From Parascedosporium putredinis (Eukaryota; Ascomycota; Sordariomycetes; Microascales; Microascaceae): DNA of 64,000 bases. The translations under genes and the position numbers were made by a program. The first letter of the stretch is position 1; the number at the start of each line of letters is the position of its first letter. The DNA lies in NCBI GenBank assembly GCA_949357655.1, contig CASHTG010000008.1:806001-870000 (forward strand), written 5' to 3'. This document shows, one piece after another, positions 11,768 to 24,071 of the stretch. Under the pieces are notes generated by a model. It was not told where the DNA came from and did no database searches. It saw only the letters and a list, made by a program, of their open reading frames with translations.

Positions 11768-14615
11768 ATGGAAGGAGCCAACCCCAAGCGTCGAGCCTTT
11801 CGAGCGTGCCGGGCGTGCCGGACGCGCAAGGTGCGGTGCGTCGTGGTCGACGCCTCGCAGAAATGCGTCAACTGCAAGCTCGACAGGAAGGAGTGCGACT
11901 TGATCCGAATCTACCAGGGCCTAGACGAAACCGAGCAGGCGGAGAAACCGACAACGCCTTCATTCGCGACGAATGCCGGCCCCGCAAATGGCCGCCAACC
12001 GCGCACGGAATCGAGGCCTGCACCCTTACGAGACGGCCTCGAGACCCTCGCATCACCAGGCGCACCTCGACCTTCAGTTTCATCGAGGTTTGCACCTGTT
12101 TCCGAATCCTTTCATCCCTCTGTACCTGGCTATACGGCCCACGGTACGGGATATGCAACGCACCCGACCAATCTCTCTCTCCCTTCTATCCTTTCTCTCG
12201 ACAACTTACCCAACGATCTCACATCCCCAAACGATACGACCGAACGTATAACCAGTCTCTCTTACGCGAGCTATTCGTTCCTCAAGGCGCCCGAAGTCCA
12301 GAACCTCCGACCTCATGACCAAGAGTTCCTCATTCGGGAGGGCTGCTTCGTCCTCCCGCAGCGAGAATATCTAGACGAGTTCGTACGCCACTACTTCTTG
12401 CATGTTCATCCCATGCTGCCCATACTAGACGAAGCCGAATTCGTGGAAATATATGATGGAGATACATTGTCGGGAAGTTCCGTCCGGGAACTCCCAATGA
12501 TTGTTATGCAAGCTATGCTCTTTGTCTCTGCAAGCGTTCGTGCGACCATACCCTTGCATGATAAGTCCTAACTGTCTCCCAGATTGTCTCGAGCCAAACC
12601 ATACAGGCTCTTGGGTTCAAAGACGCCCACGATGCCCAATCTGCCTTCTACAGAAGGGCCAAGGTACTCACGAATCCGTCTCGGGGCCGTGTGGCATGAT
12701 CAAAGACTAACAATCTCAGCTCTTGTACGACTTCAACTGCGAGCGGTCTTCCGTTGCCATCTCCCAGGCCGCACTCCTCCTCTCCCATTCGCATCTCACG
12801 CCCCTGGACCACACCGAATCCGCCGGCCGCGGCGCCGTCTGGCTAAACGTCGCCATATTCCAGGCCAAGGAGGCGAGGGCGCATCAATATCACCTCATGC
12901 CGATCGACGATCCCGGCGGCGGGCCCTCCATAAACTGCCTCAAACGTTTATGGTGGTGTTGTATTATCAGAGACCGCATCATGCCCTTGACGAGTCGTCG
13001 CCCCCTCACAATTGACCACTCAAACTTTGATTTCGACTACAACCCCCGCTTGGGAAATCAGATCTATCCGATGAGTTTTGGAAGTCCAAAGTCTATAACG
13101 CCACAACCAAGTCGGCCCTAGCGGAGATCCTGACGGAGTTGGTACAATTATGCGTGCTTCTGACAGACCTTATTACCGTCACCTCATCCTCGCAATATAA
13201 TACCATGCCCTTTGTGTCACCCAACAGCAACCGGATGGCCCAGGTTAAGAAATGCAAAAGTGGGCTGAAGCGGTGGCGGGCGAATGCATTGCGCCTGGCC
13301 AAGCAACTTACGCAGGGAGGCAGCCTTGCCTCATCCACAGACTCGAGACGCTCGCTCACTCTATTTCTCAAATTACTCGACATTTACTACTAGTGAGATC
13401 CACCCCGTTGTCGTGTTGCTTGATGAGCGCAGGTCCTCACACCAAACCAAATTTCTGCTAACGTGACTCAAGCTCCGCCACAATGGCCCTTTGCCATCAT
13501 GAGATGGCGCAACAGGACTTTCTAGCCGCTTCGCGCGGGCGCGACTATGAAGATGGCAGCCTTCAAGAAACAGGAAACCAAGTCGAAGACGCGGTATACC
13601 AACTGTCAGAGTGCATGGATGAGCTGACACGCCTTCGCATCGCGCAGTGGCTGCCCCTAAGCATGTACGAACACACCACCTCCTGACCCTCAAGCACCGC
13701 GTCTCTCAAAGCTAACTATCAACAGAATTGGCTGCACCGCCTTTCCCCTGGCGTTACAAGCTTTTGACAGAAAATTACGCCAGAATACAGTCGACAGCGC
13801 GCCAAGCTCCCAAGGCATTGCCCGCGCGCATGATAGCCACAGGCGCATAGATAATCTAGTGGGTGTCGTGGATATGTACAGGCCGCGGTACGCCGCCATC
13901 GAATGGGTCCTCGAAGCCGTGAAGTATAACGCCGCAAGCGCCTACTGTAGCTTGACGGTGCGGCCTGGTGGGCAAGGGAACCCCAATTCCCGGAGTTGGG
14001 CCCAAATCTTGCGCCTAAATATCAAGCAGTACCTGTATCTGGTAACAGCCATGGATTTCAGCATCAGCAAGGGAAATTGCCAGCGAGGGCTGATCTCCCC
14101 CGAGCCTACGGGGATTCTTTCCGGAGGGCACATTCGGAACGACTGTGCCGAGAGCCATGGCTCCATCTGATGCCTGGGTGGTTCCCGACTTAGTCTCCGT
14201 GGTGAAGGGGCCCAAAGTCGGCCCGCAACGCGCGTTCTTGAACCATGAGCAGGTTTTACCCCTGCACGAAACCGAGACAGATATTTTTGCAGCCTGGGAT
14301 GCCACTGACGAGCATACACAGACGGAGTGGGCTCAGGAAGCTGACGGGGCGGAAGACGCAAGAAAAACAGAGACTTGCCAGGAGATGCAAGCAACGATAT
14401 CATCGGGCGATCCCGCCCTCTTTGCCGAGTCGGTAGACTTGATGGCCTTGCTATCTACAGTAGTGGGACCGACGGGTCCGATGGAAGACACGGAACCTTT
14501 CCTATTCATGCCTCAAGAAGACGAGGGGATTGACTTGGATCACGGCGAGGCGCGTAGTGGTGCTGCTGGACGAGAGCATACTCGAGATGAGTTTCGCGTC
14601 CTGGAACTTGAATGA
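11768..14615 (+). CDS. Zn(II)2Cys6 transcription factor with fungal-specific domain
   Basis: Nuclear regulator. The zinc cluster near residues 14-40 is CRACRTRKVRC, eight residues, then CVNC and a final Cys six residues on, matching Cx2Cx6C...Cx2Cx6C. A Ser/Pro-rich linker follows, then a fungal_trans domain (HPMLPILDEAEF; FYRRAKLLYD; RLWWCCIIRDR; ALCHHEMAQ). It resembles the cutinase-factor/FarA-like branch. Five exons: 11768-12536, 12584-12663, 12720-13392, 13473-13664 and 13726-14615. The 47-bp first intron has a CTAAC branch point. Three one-base losses (near 13052-13057, 14071-14076 and the C run 14097-14101) break the frame. After repair the protein continues to the stop at 14615. It lies 1.3 kb downstream of the VAO gene on the same strand and could regulate the ADH/VAO pair; that is inference from position only. 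Confidence 0.85.
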
Positions 14616-15133
14616 GTTCGCCACCTCTAAAGCAGGAGAGGGAATTTGATACCCTTGGCACTCATATGGTTTGTACATGTATGAATAGGATGTTACGAGT
14701 AACGAAGCGATGATGCAGTTGCGGTTTTCGCCATGTGTAAAGTACCAATATCTATCTTATGAGGTTTCAAATAAAAAACCACGCTCGCAGCGAATACATA
14801 TATGCCTTCTTGAGGTTGTGTTGGACAACACGTGTGGATTTGTGTGAAATCGCCCGCCCGCCTACGGCCAAGACAAGCTCTTGCAAACCGCAAGAGATAC
14901 CCCGCAGAGGTTGGGAGGGGAAATGTCTGTCCTCCTGACGGCGGCTACAGAGTCCAATAAAGAGTCGTGGAATGGAAGGATGCGATTTGATTGGGCTTCT
15001 TGCCCGTGCGATCATCCTCCGGTCGCCGGAATGCAACTCTCTCTTCTCCATTCAAAGGCAAACTTGCGCTGGTTACCCCGAACCAAGCTGAATTCCACAA
15101 GTTCAGGTGCATCGCGTAGTAATAGCGCAAAAT
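14616..15133. other. Intergenic: TF 3' side and HET promoter
   Basis: About 500 bp with no supported gene. It carries the transcription-factor 3' region, AT-rich near 14690-14810, and the HET 5' region. Confidence 0.5.
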
Positions 15134-17178
15134 ATGAGTTCCGAAAGCCTCCTCGAGCAGCTATGCGCGCCTTGCGCTGAGATTAACCTGAGATTCCAGG
15201 ATAAGCCGGAGTGGCAGGACGGCCCTATCCGCGAGTACTCGAACCCGGAGGAACTCGGCGATGCGGCGGCACGGGCATGCCCGATGTGTATCGCCATCGC
15301 GATGTCCCATGATGCGACGCATGACTTTTACCGCGTCGGCGCCTATGACTCGCATAGTGCAATCAAAGTGTTCCACGCGCTCCAAAAAGACGAATTAGAG
15401 AGTAATATCTTTTGGGAATGCCAGTCGCGTGTGGCCGGAAAAGCCGATCAGAATAAGCCCGGAAAGTCGTCCTCCATCTCGAGTTCTCTAGGTGGTTTCT
15501 TTGCTTCAGGTGAGCAGAGTCTATCTAGGTCATGCAAAGATAGCGCCCGGCCTATCCGTAACAAGATGAGAAGACTGACAATCATACGTAGAGGAGCCTG
15601 GTAAGAGCAATGTTCCTGGGAGAGCGGTTGTACATGATCTCGAGCCGGACGAGCTTTTAGAAAAGGCCCGAGAATGGCTAGAAGAGTGCCGTCGTGATCA
15701 TGAAGGTTGCCATCTAGATAGCGCCAAACTACCGACCCGCGTGATTGACGTATGCCTTGACGGCTCTGGTCCCCCGTTTCTCCATATTTCCCTTGACGAA
15801 GAGGATGAGCCTGATGCAAGATACGTCGCGTTAAGTTATTGTTGGGGTGGACCGCAGGCCGACTGTCTCACAAATGAAAATATTGACGACAAATGCAAAG
15901 ACATCAGGCTTCAAAATCTCGGCAAGACCATCCAAGACGCCATCGAGATAACCCGTAAACTCGGGATTCGCTTTATCTGGGTCGACTCGCAGTGCATCAT
16001 CCAAGACTCTAGAACTGACTGGCAAATCGAGTCATCCAGAATGGGATCCATTTACCACAACGCAGAAATCACCCTTCAAGCCAGCCGCGCCCCCAACAGC
16101 AACGCCGGGTGCCTCTTGCCCCGGAAGCTGCCGACCTCTCCCCGGTCCCACTTCGATTCACAAGCCTCGGTGGGGAAACTGGTACCGTGTTTTCCCGCTA
16201 TGACAAACTTTTGACCCTCTCGAGCCGGATCCGCTGGACGACAGAGGCTGGACTCTTCAGGAAGGGCTCTTGGCACGGCGTATCATTTCCTTGAAGTCAA
16301 GACATATAACTTGGGAGTGCGGTCTCGCCTTCAAAAGCGAAAGCGGCGCTCCGCTCCACAGCCAGGGCAGCTTCCTCGGGCTCCCCAAACCCATCCTCAC
16401 AAGAAGGAAGAACGACCAAGTAGCAGAGGCCCTATCGAACCAGCTGGGGGAGAGGCTCCAGCCTGTCTTGACATGGGAATTCATCGTTCGCGAGTTTACC
16501 AATCGACGGCTCTCGTTTCCTACGGACAAACTCCCGGCAATCGCGGGTATCGCTCGCCATCTGGAGAAAACGAGGCCCGGAGATTCGTACCTCGCGGGAA
16601 TGTGGAAGTCTGACATGCCCTGGAGCCTGTTATGGGGCCCTGACCAATCCTCCACCCGACCTGCCGAATATCGCGCGCCGTCCTGGTCCTGGGCTTCCCT
16701 CGACGGGTCCATTTCGTGCTTCGGAGACACCATGGGCTGGTGGGACGAGGAACCACAGGCGCACTGCGTGGTGGAGGATGCATCCGTGACGCCAAAGGGC
16801 CTAGACGAGTTTGGCGAGGTGTTCGACGGGTATCTCACGGTACGTGGAGCCCTCAAAGAGGCGTGGTGGATGGCCTGTCCAGGCCACCACGACATCAAGG
16901 ACAAGCTCGTGTATATATTCGAGGAGCCAAAGGTTCCCGATCCCACTGACCACGTGTTTTCCCGCAAGCTCGGGCTCCTCGCGCTAGACCTGCAGGAGCC
17001 GGACATGCAATGGAATACGCCAGTGCCGGTCTGGTGCCTGAGAGTTACGGCAACGGACGCCGTAGCGCTGGTGAAGAAGAAGGAGGGAACGTATCGACGG
17101 GTGGGCATATGCTGTGTAGACGATCACAAGACCTCCTGGTTCGAGGGCACTCATCCTACCCAGATAACCGTCGTGTAG
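15134..17178 (+). CDS. HET-domain (heterokaryon incompatibility) protein
   Basis: Fungal HET family; members mediate allorecognition and incompatibility cell death, though most are uncharacterised. Two exons, 15134-15509 and 15592-17178. The first codes for a Cys-containing N-terminal region (CAPCAEI and CPMCIAI), common in this subgroup. The HET domain has YVALSYCWGG, then LPxT-equivalent text LGKTIQDAIEITRKLGIRFIWVDSQCIIQD, with Gln replacing the commoner Leu in DSLCI, and MGSIYHNAEITLQAS. The C-terminal part includes WTLQEGLLARRI after frame repair, RAPSWSWASLDG, and a tail ending at 17178. Two one-base losses, at the C run 16140-16143 and the T run 16209-16212, break the frame. An upstream in-frame ATG at 15107 is possible, but 15134 is preferred for its N-terminal match. 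Confidence 0.88.
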
Positions 17179-17866
17179 GCTCATTTTCGGCTTACATATG
17201 TACTTACTGAGCACTGTTGGGTGGCCAGCGCGTTTTCCATATGAACAAAGGGGAAAGAATATGCATTAAACTAATTGTTGCTTTCGGGCCTTACTTCCAA
17301 TCTCTTACAGTCATAGAGACATCCACTCTGCAGGAGATATACATATAACAAAGAAAGATCATCTAAATAACGAGGAAAGGATTGCGGAAAGAGGACTCAA
17401 TCTTACCAATGAACCTACCACAATTTACCACTTTGGACAGTCAAACCTACATATTCCAGGGTGATCTCTGTCCGCATGTTGAGTGTATAGTTAGGTAACT
17501 ACCATACCCTTAGTAGCTATTATCGGGGGCGAGTTTATTCTCGAAACGGACGCTCTATGCCGTCGACAGTGTTGTGCTTAGGACTCTTTCTGGAGGATAG
17601 TATTTTCCGAGGCCTACAAGCCTTTGGGGTTGCTGACGACGAGCGTTCCAAAAGCTCGTCCTTCGTGCAACTCTGCCAGGCCTCGGACTCTCCAGTTATA
17701 TTTCCAAGAGTTTGGGCTAGCCTACTTTGCCACAGTAATATATCTTTAAGAGGGAGGAGGGCCAGGGCGTTCTGCGGGCTGGAGGAAGGCAACCAAGACG
17801 GCGCTGTAACTAAATTATGAGAAGGGGAGTTAGCTTTCCAAGTTCAGTCTTTTCCTGACAAAATGC
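17179..17866. other. Convergent 3' intergenic region
   Basis: Lies between the 3' ends of the HET gene (plus) and the DUF6594 gene (minus). It is moderately AT-rich, with no supported gene and no clear terminator signal. Confidence 0.5.
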
Positions 17867-18877
17867 TTACGCCGCTGCGCCTGCGAGCACTCGTAATGGA
17901 CCAGCCGTTGTAGCCATCCACAGCAGCACAATGAAGGACAAGATGAACGCTGTAATAATGCCAAGCTTGCTATTTGTACTGAACGATTCGAGGCTCTGCA
18001 GTAACCATAGCGGGGCTATCAGGTAGCAAACTCCTATCCAAAAATAAATATTCTCGAGCAATGCGTCGACCTTGTCATCATCACTGGTGAAGACGGTTTC
18101 CTTGTGAATGGCGTCCATGTCTGGCTCGGAGCGTTTAAACCAGTCATAACGGTCTTTCTTAGAAAGCCAAATGAAAAAGGAATCCAGCCAGGTAGCCAGA
18201 CGCGAGCGATTCTTGTCAGCAATTCCCAAGAGCTCCTCCTCATATATCTGGTCGAGGAAGTCTACCTCATTGTCGCTGATCGCCCGATGATTGTTCTGAA
18301 GCCACGTGCGGAGATTCTGCACCCGCCACTTGGCGGGTCTTTGCCGGGACATCATTTGGCAATACTGGAGATACTGCCTATCTGCAAGTATGATTAGCGT
18401 GCTTGTTCCAATGAATGTTGATCTTGTTCGTGGGCTTGAAACCTGCCATAGTGATCCAATTTTTCCCGTATGACGCCGAGCAATTCCTTGCGGTCGGCCA
18501 TGTCTCCACGAATAGTTCCATTGTCGAGGTCCCATCCTCCTGCATCGCCGCTATATTTCTCGTCGAGGGTTCGGAGCTCGTTTTCAAGCTGACAGATTTC
18601 GTCCTGCGCGATAAGAAACACCCTGCTGTGAAGTGTGTCGAACCTCCGGAGAAGTAAGCGGTCAGGAGCTCCAGCAAGGTAGCGTGAAAAGTAGGGGTAT
18701 CCGAGATATTTCCTATGTCAAAAAATTACATGGATATATATAGTGTTAGTCTTTGAGGTCAAAACGAAGGACGGGAAGCAACACGACGCCGTACCAGGGC
18801 TTTTCGTCGATTTCCGACTGGGATGGCCGATGAGGGCCCCTCTGCTCAACATCCCCAAAGTTTGTCGGTGGCTTCAT
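17867..18877 (-). CDS. DUF6594 membrane protein
   Basis: Fungal protein of unknown function. The N-terminal motif KPWKYLGYPYFSRYLAG is formed across the first intron, followed by FLIAQDEICQLENELRTLD, a cytosolic helical region, and C-terminal hydrophobic segments (YFWIGVCYLIAPLWLL and IITAFILSFIVLLWMA, plus a short third) that should span a membrane. Three exons: 18795-18877, 18443-18712 and 17867-18377. The second intron (18378-18442) uses donor GTTTCA and acceptor ATAG and restores the frame without any base change, so this gene looks intact. The start ATG at 18877 gives MKPPTNFGD; an in-frame ATG at 18970 is less likely. It is convergent with the HET gene, and DUF6594 proteins are often found near HET genes. 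The role is unknown. Confidence 0.8.
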
Positions 18878-19566
18878 TTCTTCTGTAAGGAGAAAAAAAT
18901 GGCCCAACGAGAACATTGAATAGTCCACCACTAGAGGAAACATTAGGGGCCCCAAAAGGGTGCCGGACATGTCTGCGTATTAAGTTGGAAACGACTACCC
19001 CCTTTACGCAGCCGTCACCGAGCATCCGAAATATCAGCGCGGTGATTGGCCGAGGGATGATAACCCGATATTGACCGCGCAGCCTGACAAGCTTTAAGAC
19101 GTGTGAGTTACATTAGGGCGTACCGATGTCCGGAATTCTACATGATTTGATTGATCGACGGGAAAGTACAACAGATCAACGCAGCTTGTACCACCAGACA
19201 ATGTCTCCGTGGCTCGAACGGGAGCCCGACGACGCCAGAAAAGTTGGGGCTGCCGTCCCTCTGCTGTCGTCGGCACGAATCAAGAGGGTGGTGCCAAAGA
19301 GATGGCGCATCGTCCGCGGCTGTCCTTGGGCGATGAGGAGGGTTTCTGGTCCAACGGTTGGTATAGCCTGTAGTGTTCAATGTCTTCGTTGCACTTTTAT
19401 TGAGCCCGGTGCCCAATCGATCCCCTCCAGCAACGTAGATAGAATCGGAGGTGAATCCCTTGTTTTCACTTTCCTTTTACCAGCCTCAGGTTTACATCGA
19501 AAAGTAGACATAAAAAAGAAAATATAAAAACAGATTTTCAGAGCGCACAGAAGGGGTATTGGCGCT
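18878..19566. other. Divergent intergenic region
   Basis: Promoter region between the DUF6594 gene (minus) and a hypothetical gene (plus). No supported gene. A TATA-like element precedes the plus-strand gene. Confidence 0.5.
19524..19530 (+). promoter_or_regulatory. TATA-like element
   Basis: TATAAAA, 37 bp before the proposed ATG of the downstream hypothetical gene. It is a plausible core promoter if the 5' leader is short. Confidence 0.35.
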
Positions 19567-20333
19567 ATGGCCCAGGTCCCGACACGCCATCCATCCCCGC
19601 CTCGCAAGTTGTACAGCGAGCTGGAATCCGTTCCGGGGTTCGCTGACGGGTCCCACAGTCCTCGTACCTTTGCCCACGAAACCGGCGATCTCGGAACCGA
19701 TCGACACTCTGATTCGGACGAGTCTGGCGACTCAGCAAGATCGGAGGAAGGTGGTGTATCCGGATCGACTGGATATCTGTCAGGCAACCAGCGAGAGCGA
19801 CGCATAGAGGCGAGTCCTCCCATGATAGGAAAGCCCTTAGAAGAAGAAAGCCTGGCCTCCCAGCTGAGAGGCATAAAGAAGCTGAGAGAGGTCGCTGATA
19901 AGGAGGGCCAATATGGGTGGAGTTCTGTTCACGCACCCTTTACCTGGCGGCCGGTGAATATCTCCGACTACGAGGGCGATTACGACTCCGGGGAGGGCCC
20001 GAAACCCTTGAAATCCCAACCAGGGTTTATCCGCGAGCGTCTCGGGAGGCTCCGGCCCGTCCGCGGCCCGCGAACCCACCACGTCTAGCCTATGAGCAAG
20101 GATCCTCCGGTTCACCTGCGGTCCCCGCAAGGGAGTCGAAAGCCGTACGCAATCCTCCTAACGACTCTGACCGAAGGCTGGAGAAAAAGCGCCAAGAGGA
20201 TGAGGACGCAAGGCGAATGCGGGAACGCGTAAGGAAGGAGAACGCGAGACGAGTGCAGGAACGCGGGAGGAAGGAGGAGGGAAAGAGGTGGGAAGAAGAA
20301 ACCAGGATAGAAGAAGAGAAGAGGAGGAAGTGA
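19567..20333 (+). CDS. Hypothetical disordered protein with charged tail
   Basis: No family recognised. The first frame (19567-20088) is rich in Ser, Pro, Gly and Asp and looks disordered. A second, overlapping frame to 20333 carries a Pro/Arg stretch and then a strongly charged Arg/Glu/Lys helix typical of a coiled coil (RRMRERVRKENARR). One missing base near the GCCCGCG at 20067-20073 would fuse them into one protein of about 255 residues, matching the homopolymer-loss pattern of the neighbours. Low complexity makes this weaker than the family-based models. It could also be two chance frames. Confidence 0.4.
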
Positions 20334-20694
20334 AGGGAATAGGAATGAAGAGTAGAGAACAGGATTGGGGGAGTGCTCATAATTTGCGACGGTAGACGAG
20401 TTTGTTAAATGATTGTCATGACGAAGGATCGAACACCTCGCCTCTTCACCTACACAAAATACCGGGATATCATGATGTATACATTTGCATAGCAATTCAT
20501 CCTATACATGATATAAGCAAGACTTTATCACATACTTTCAGAATACACCTCCGGGATTCATGGAGTACACATCGGACATCTGCCCTACTCTTGCTCACTA
20601 TAAACTGTGTCTTTACGTATCCGTCATCGCTCCCTTCTTCCGCTTCCTTCTTAACGGCACATTTCGATGCAGCAGTCTATTTAGGCAGCCAAAG
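20334..20694. other. Convergent 3' intergenic region
   Basis: AT-richer spacer between the hypothetical gene (plus) and the glyoxalase-like gene (minus). Nothing else was seen. Confidence 0.45.
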
Positions 20695-21542
20695 CTAGCG
20701 ATCAAAGTTGACTATCAACCCAGGCAAAAGTTCGATGCTCCCAGGCGACGCCTCACCTCCAACAAAAGTGAGCTCGATGTGCCTAGCTCCAGCCGCCTGC
20801 GTACGCGCAAGGCTCACTCGTCGTTTCCCGCGGTCCGAACCAGAGTGAACTACCCAAGGCCAAACGATCCGTTCCGCGTCACGGTCAATAGCGGCGCCAT
20901 GTACCCTTCGTACGCTTGGCTAATTATGAGAAACTCCTTTTCAGGAACGGTGACTGAAACCCGCGACACGCCCACAGCACCCGACGCGTGCTTGGTGTAA
21001 GCCGGCGCAGCACCCGTTTCATTGTCGTGATAGGGCACCCGATTATGCCTCGGCGTGCGATCAAAGCACCAAAACGGAGCAGTGCCAGGCCAGAGAGGTT
21101 TGCCCGCGGCGTCCCTGGAAAAGCTGACAGCCCATTTCAGCTCCACACCATCCGGCCGGGTGCGCCCGCCCGGGACGGGATCCTTGTACCACACTCCGAC
21201 CGCGGGATCCGACGCCTCTCTCACGCGCTTTTGCACGCCGGCAAACTCGTTCTCGTCCCGCAGCGTATAGGCCCAGTCGACGATGGCCCCTTCTTCAAGC
21301 GAGCCCCACTGGTGCGCCTTTCTGCCATCCGGATCCGCGTCGTCTCGAAATGCGATGAACTCAAGGTACACGCCGTCCGGAAAAATGACGAGCTTGTTCA
21401 CGGTGAGGCCGTCGGTATGAGCACCGCCGTCGATGACGGTGAGTGAATCCTCCAACTTTTGGGGGAGTGCCTGAAGGTCATTGAATGATACCAGGATGAT
21501 GATGTGGTCCAGTATAGGTAGGATGGTGCTTTTGTCGGCCAT
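20695..21542 (-). CDS. Glyoxalase-like domain protein
   Basis: Single-exon protein of the vicinal-oxygen-chelate (Glyoxalase_3-like) group. The start is LDHIIILVSFNDLQALPQKL, followed by GGAHTDGLTVNKLVIFPDGVYLEF, with a metal-site His in LDH and Glu in YLEF. A middle block has LKWAVSF and PFWCFDRTPRHNRVPYH. The open frame stops at 20850, but restoring one G in the GGG just before that stop (about 20857) continues through an HIELTF-containing segment to VNFDR and a stop at 20695, the usual C-terminal strand of this family. Substrate unknown. Start chosen as the first ATG, 25-35 bp after a TATA-like sequence. Confidence 0.8.
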
Positions 21543-22116
21543 TTTTGTCGATGAGGATCGATAATCTTATATATACTAGAAAATGTGCTATATGTGTTCC
21601 TTGTATACTAATGGTGAGGCAAACCTAGAGCGACTCGCTTTCCAGTTGTGTAACCGGAGAGTATGTAAATAGTCGACCGGGCCCACTCGTGCTAACTAGA
21701 TCGTAGAGGAGGCAGAATTGATAGTGACTCACGCTGTAGCGACTGATGATGCACATCCACCCTCCAATCACGTGCTTCGACCAGTCCGGTTATCCCGATC
21801 GTTTGATGCTGCACTAGCAGTTTACGGGTGATTGAATTGACATTTCGAAGGGCGTGCTTGTTCAGTGGAGTTGGCCGAAGAGGTACATCTATTGATGGAT
21901 GTAGTTATAGTCGGCGTCTGATCTGGAGTATAACCACAAAAGAAAACGGGGATTTCTCAACAGGGCAAGTCTATAGAACCTGTTCGTTTCGCCAGATAGT
22001 ACGTGTACATCGACATGATGCTTCAAATCTACCGGACATAATAGACATTCTTTCTATACTGAAAATGCATCGTTACTGAATGGATACATCTATCAGAGTT
22101 TGCACCTTTACAGAAA
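21543..22116. other. Intergenic: glyoxalase promoter, NmrA 3' side
   Basis: No supported gene; frames are under 85 codons. It contains a TATA-like box for the minus-strand glyoxalase-like gene. Confidence 0.5.
21566..21575 (-). promoter_or_regulatory. TATA box of glyoxalase-like gene
   Basis: On the minus strand TATATATAAG, about 25 bp upstream of the ATG at 21542. The short distance implies a very short leader or a different true start site. Confidence 0.4.
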
Positions 22117-23344
22117 TTAGTATCGAATGCCGCTTCCCTTCCCTGCCAAGACCTCCCGGAGAAAGTCCCGAATGGTGCGTCCAGCTACGCCGGGGTATAA
22201 CTCCTTGAAGTCTAGATACCCTAGATACACAGCGGACTCGGGCGTGTTGTCGCCACGCACACCCCACGAGTAGTGGTACTCGCTGATAGCCCTCGAGTAG
22301 AAGGCAGCTACATCCTTGGGATCCTTTTTCAACGCCTCCCAAGCATCCGCAATGGCCTTTTCCAGCGTCTCCGCAGTTCTCTGGTTCCCAATATTGATTT
22401 AGCTGCCATTTCGGGACGTCTCAAAAGCTAGGCTGGTGCAAAGGAAGGAAAAGAGAAGACGTAGACTTACATAATTCCTCAGAGACTTCTCTCCGCTGAG
22501 TTCGTCCATGATGTCTGATACCTGGTTCATGGTCAAGACCTCGGTGTACGCCAACACCTTTTTGTTAATCGTCCTCGGGTCGGCAATGATCTTTGCGACG
22601 TACGTCCCAATATCGGGGACCGAGGTGAAGGCGACTGGTACGGTTCCATCTCCCGGGATGGGTGGAGCGCCCATACTCTTGAGGACAGCATGGTTGGTTT
22701 TGCCGGAAGGGAGGGCCGGCACAACCTGCTCAGGCCACCAGCCTACGTCGATGACGGTATAGGGAGGTAGAGACGCTGGATAGCGTCGATGATTTCGTAT
22801 TTCTAGCACAAGGGAGGAAAGAACATGAGCCCAGTTAGCAGCGATGGGGTAACATGAGACCAAACTACTACGGTTGTCTCAGAGAAAAGTGAATACCTGG
22901 TCATCGAGCCACATAATGCCCCTCGGCGCAGGCGTGCCAAAGTTGCAAGGCACGAAGCGTTTGACGCCGGCCTTCTTCGACGCCTCGGCGAGGGGAACCT
23001 GATCCTTCAGGGACGAGAAGACGATGCATGAGATGACGACCTCGATGCCCGTCAAAATGCCGACAAGCGCATCTTGCGAACCGGTTAAGTCGGCGGAGAC
23101 TACCTTGACCCCGCGATCCCGAAGCGATTGGTTGGCGTCACTGTTAATCGAAGACTCTCGGGCAAGCGCTGTTATAGACTATCATCTCTCATCCGTTAGC
23201 GTGTGCCGGTCGCGCATTTCACAGGTAAACACGCCCCCAGGGATGGCTGACAAAATTCGTCCCGGAAGCGAGCAGGCCATCGACCACGCTGGCTCCGGTA
23301 TGGCCCGTGGCACCGACGATGGCGACGTTGATGGTAGGAGACAT
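22117..23344 (-). CDS. NmrA-like / isoflavone-reductase-type NAD(P)-binding protein
   Basis: Atypical short-chain dehydrogenase of the NmrA/isoflavone-reductase group, a cytosolic NAD(P)-binding reductase or redox sensor. It begins MSPTINVAIVGATGHTG, the nucleotide-binding GxxGxxG motif. Exon 2 follows after an intron with acceptor ATAG and reads SITALARESS..., then GVKVVSADLTG and GVKRFVPCNFGTP. Exon 3 carries the YTVIDVGWWPEQ block, TVPVAFTSVPDIGTYVAKI, and a final exon ends GKGSGIRY. One missing base near 22761-22763 shifts the frame just before YTVIDVGWW. It is the sole oxidoreductase in this stretch, so no pathway can be named. Confidence 0.82.
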
Positions 23345-24071
23345 GGTTCTTCGCGCAACTGATACCCAGAATCTGCGTGAAACTTCGCCTTAAATGAAAC
23401 TGATATCCTCGACGGGGTTCTTGAAGGATCGATGCAGTGCGCCCAACTAAAAATTTACCTAAAAACATTGATGGAACGGCCCGCAGATATTCAAGTTGCC
23501 TCAAGTGCGCGAGTTTCGTACCGCCATTTATCAATTGATGTCACTGTGGAGCACGATTGACGGCGCCGTAGTCGGGAGAATGGTCCAACCCGAACCCCTC
23601 ACCATTATAAATCAAAGGGCACTTCGGTCCCCGATTGCCCGTCTGGGAATAGCTTTCAAGCTCTTGCGGTTGCTCAACCAAGCATATCTTCGGCTCTGAC
23701 GCGCGACGGGTCGGCAGCTCTTGGCACAAGCACGCCTGAGAGTAAAGCACGATTGCAATTGGTTTGGCAGTCAAATACTACATTCACTGAGGTAACCAGG
23801 AGATGTGATGCGGTCTGAAGCCCATATGCTGCTGTGAAGGGGTATAGTATTATTCCAACGATTCATCATCTCTACGCGAGGTATTCAAGGGACATGGTCT
23901 ACCGTGTGTCGATACAGGATAATAGGAAATGAAGACCGGGGAGGAAAGGAAATATTCATCGCTCGAGGAACTGGGATCTATCGTCAACATTGAAGGGCAA
24001 TGCATGAGAGAATGCATGAGAGACGGGACACGTTGTCAATTTCCTCTATTCGCATCCGCATCACCCCCTTC
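23345..24071. other. Intergenic: NmrA promoter, WSC gene 3' side
   Basis: No supported gene. The longest frames, under 80 codons, match no family I know. Confidence 0.5.

Noticed and set aside
18980..19075. Short GCGCGGT / ACCGCGC inverted match
   Set aside because: Only seven bases, expected by chance.
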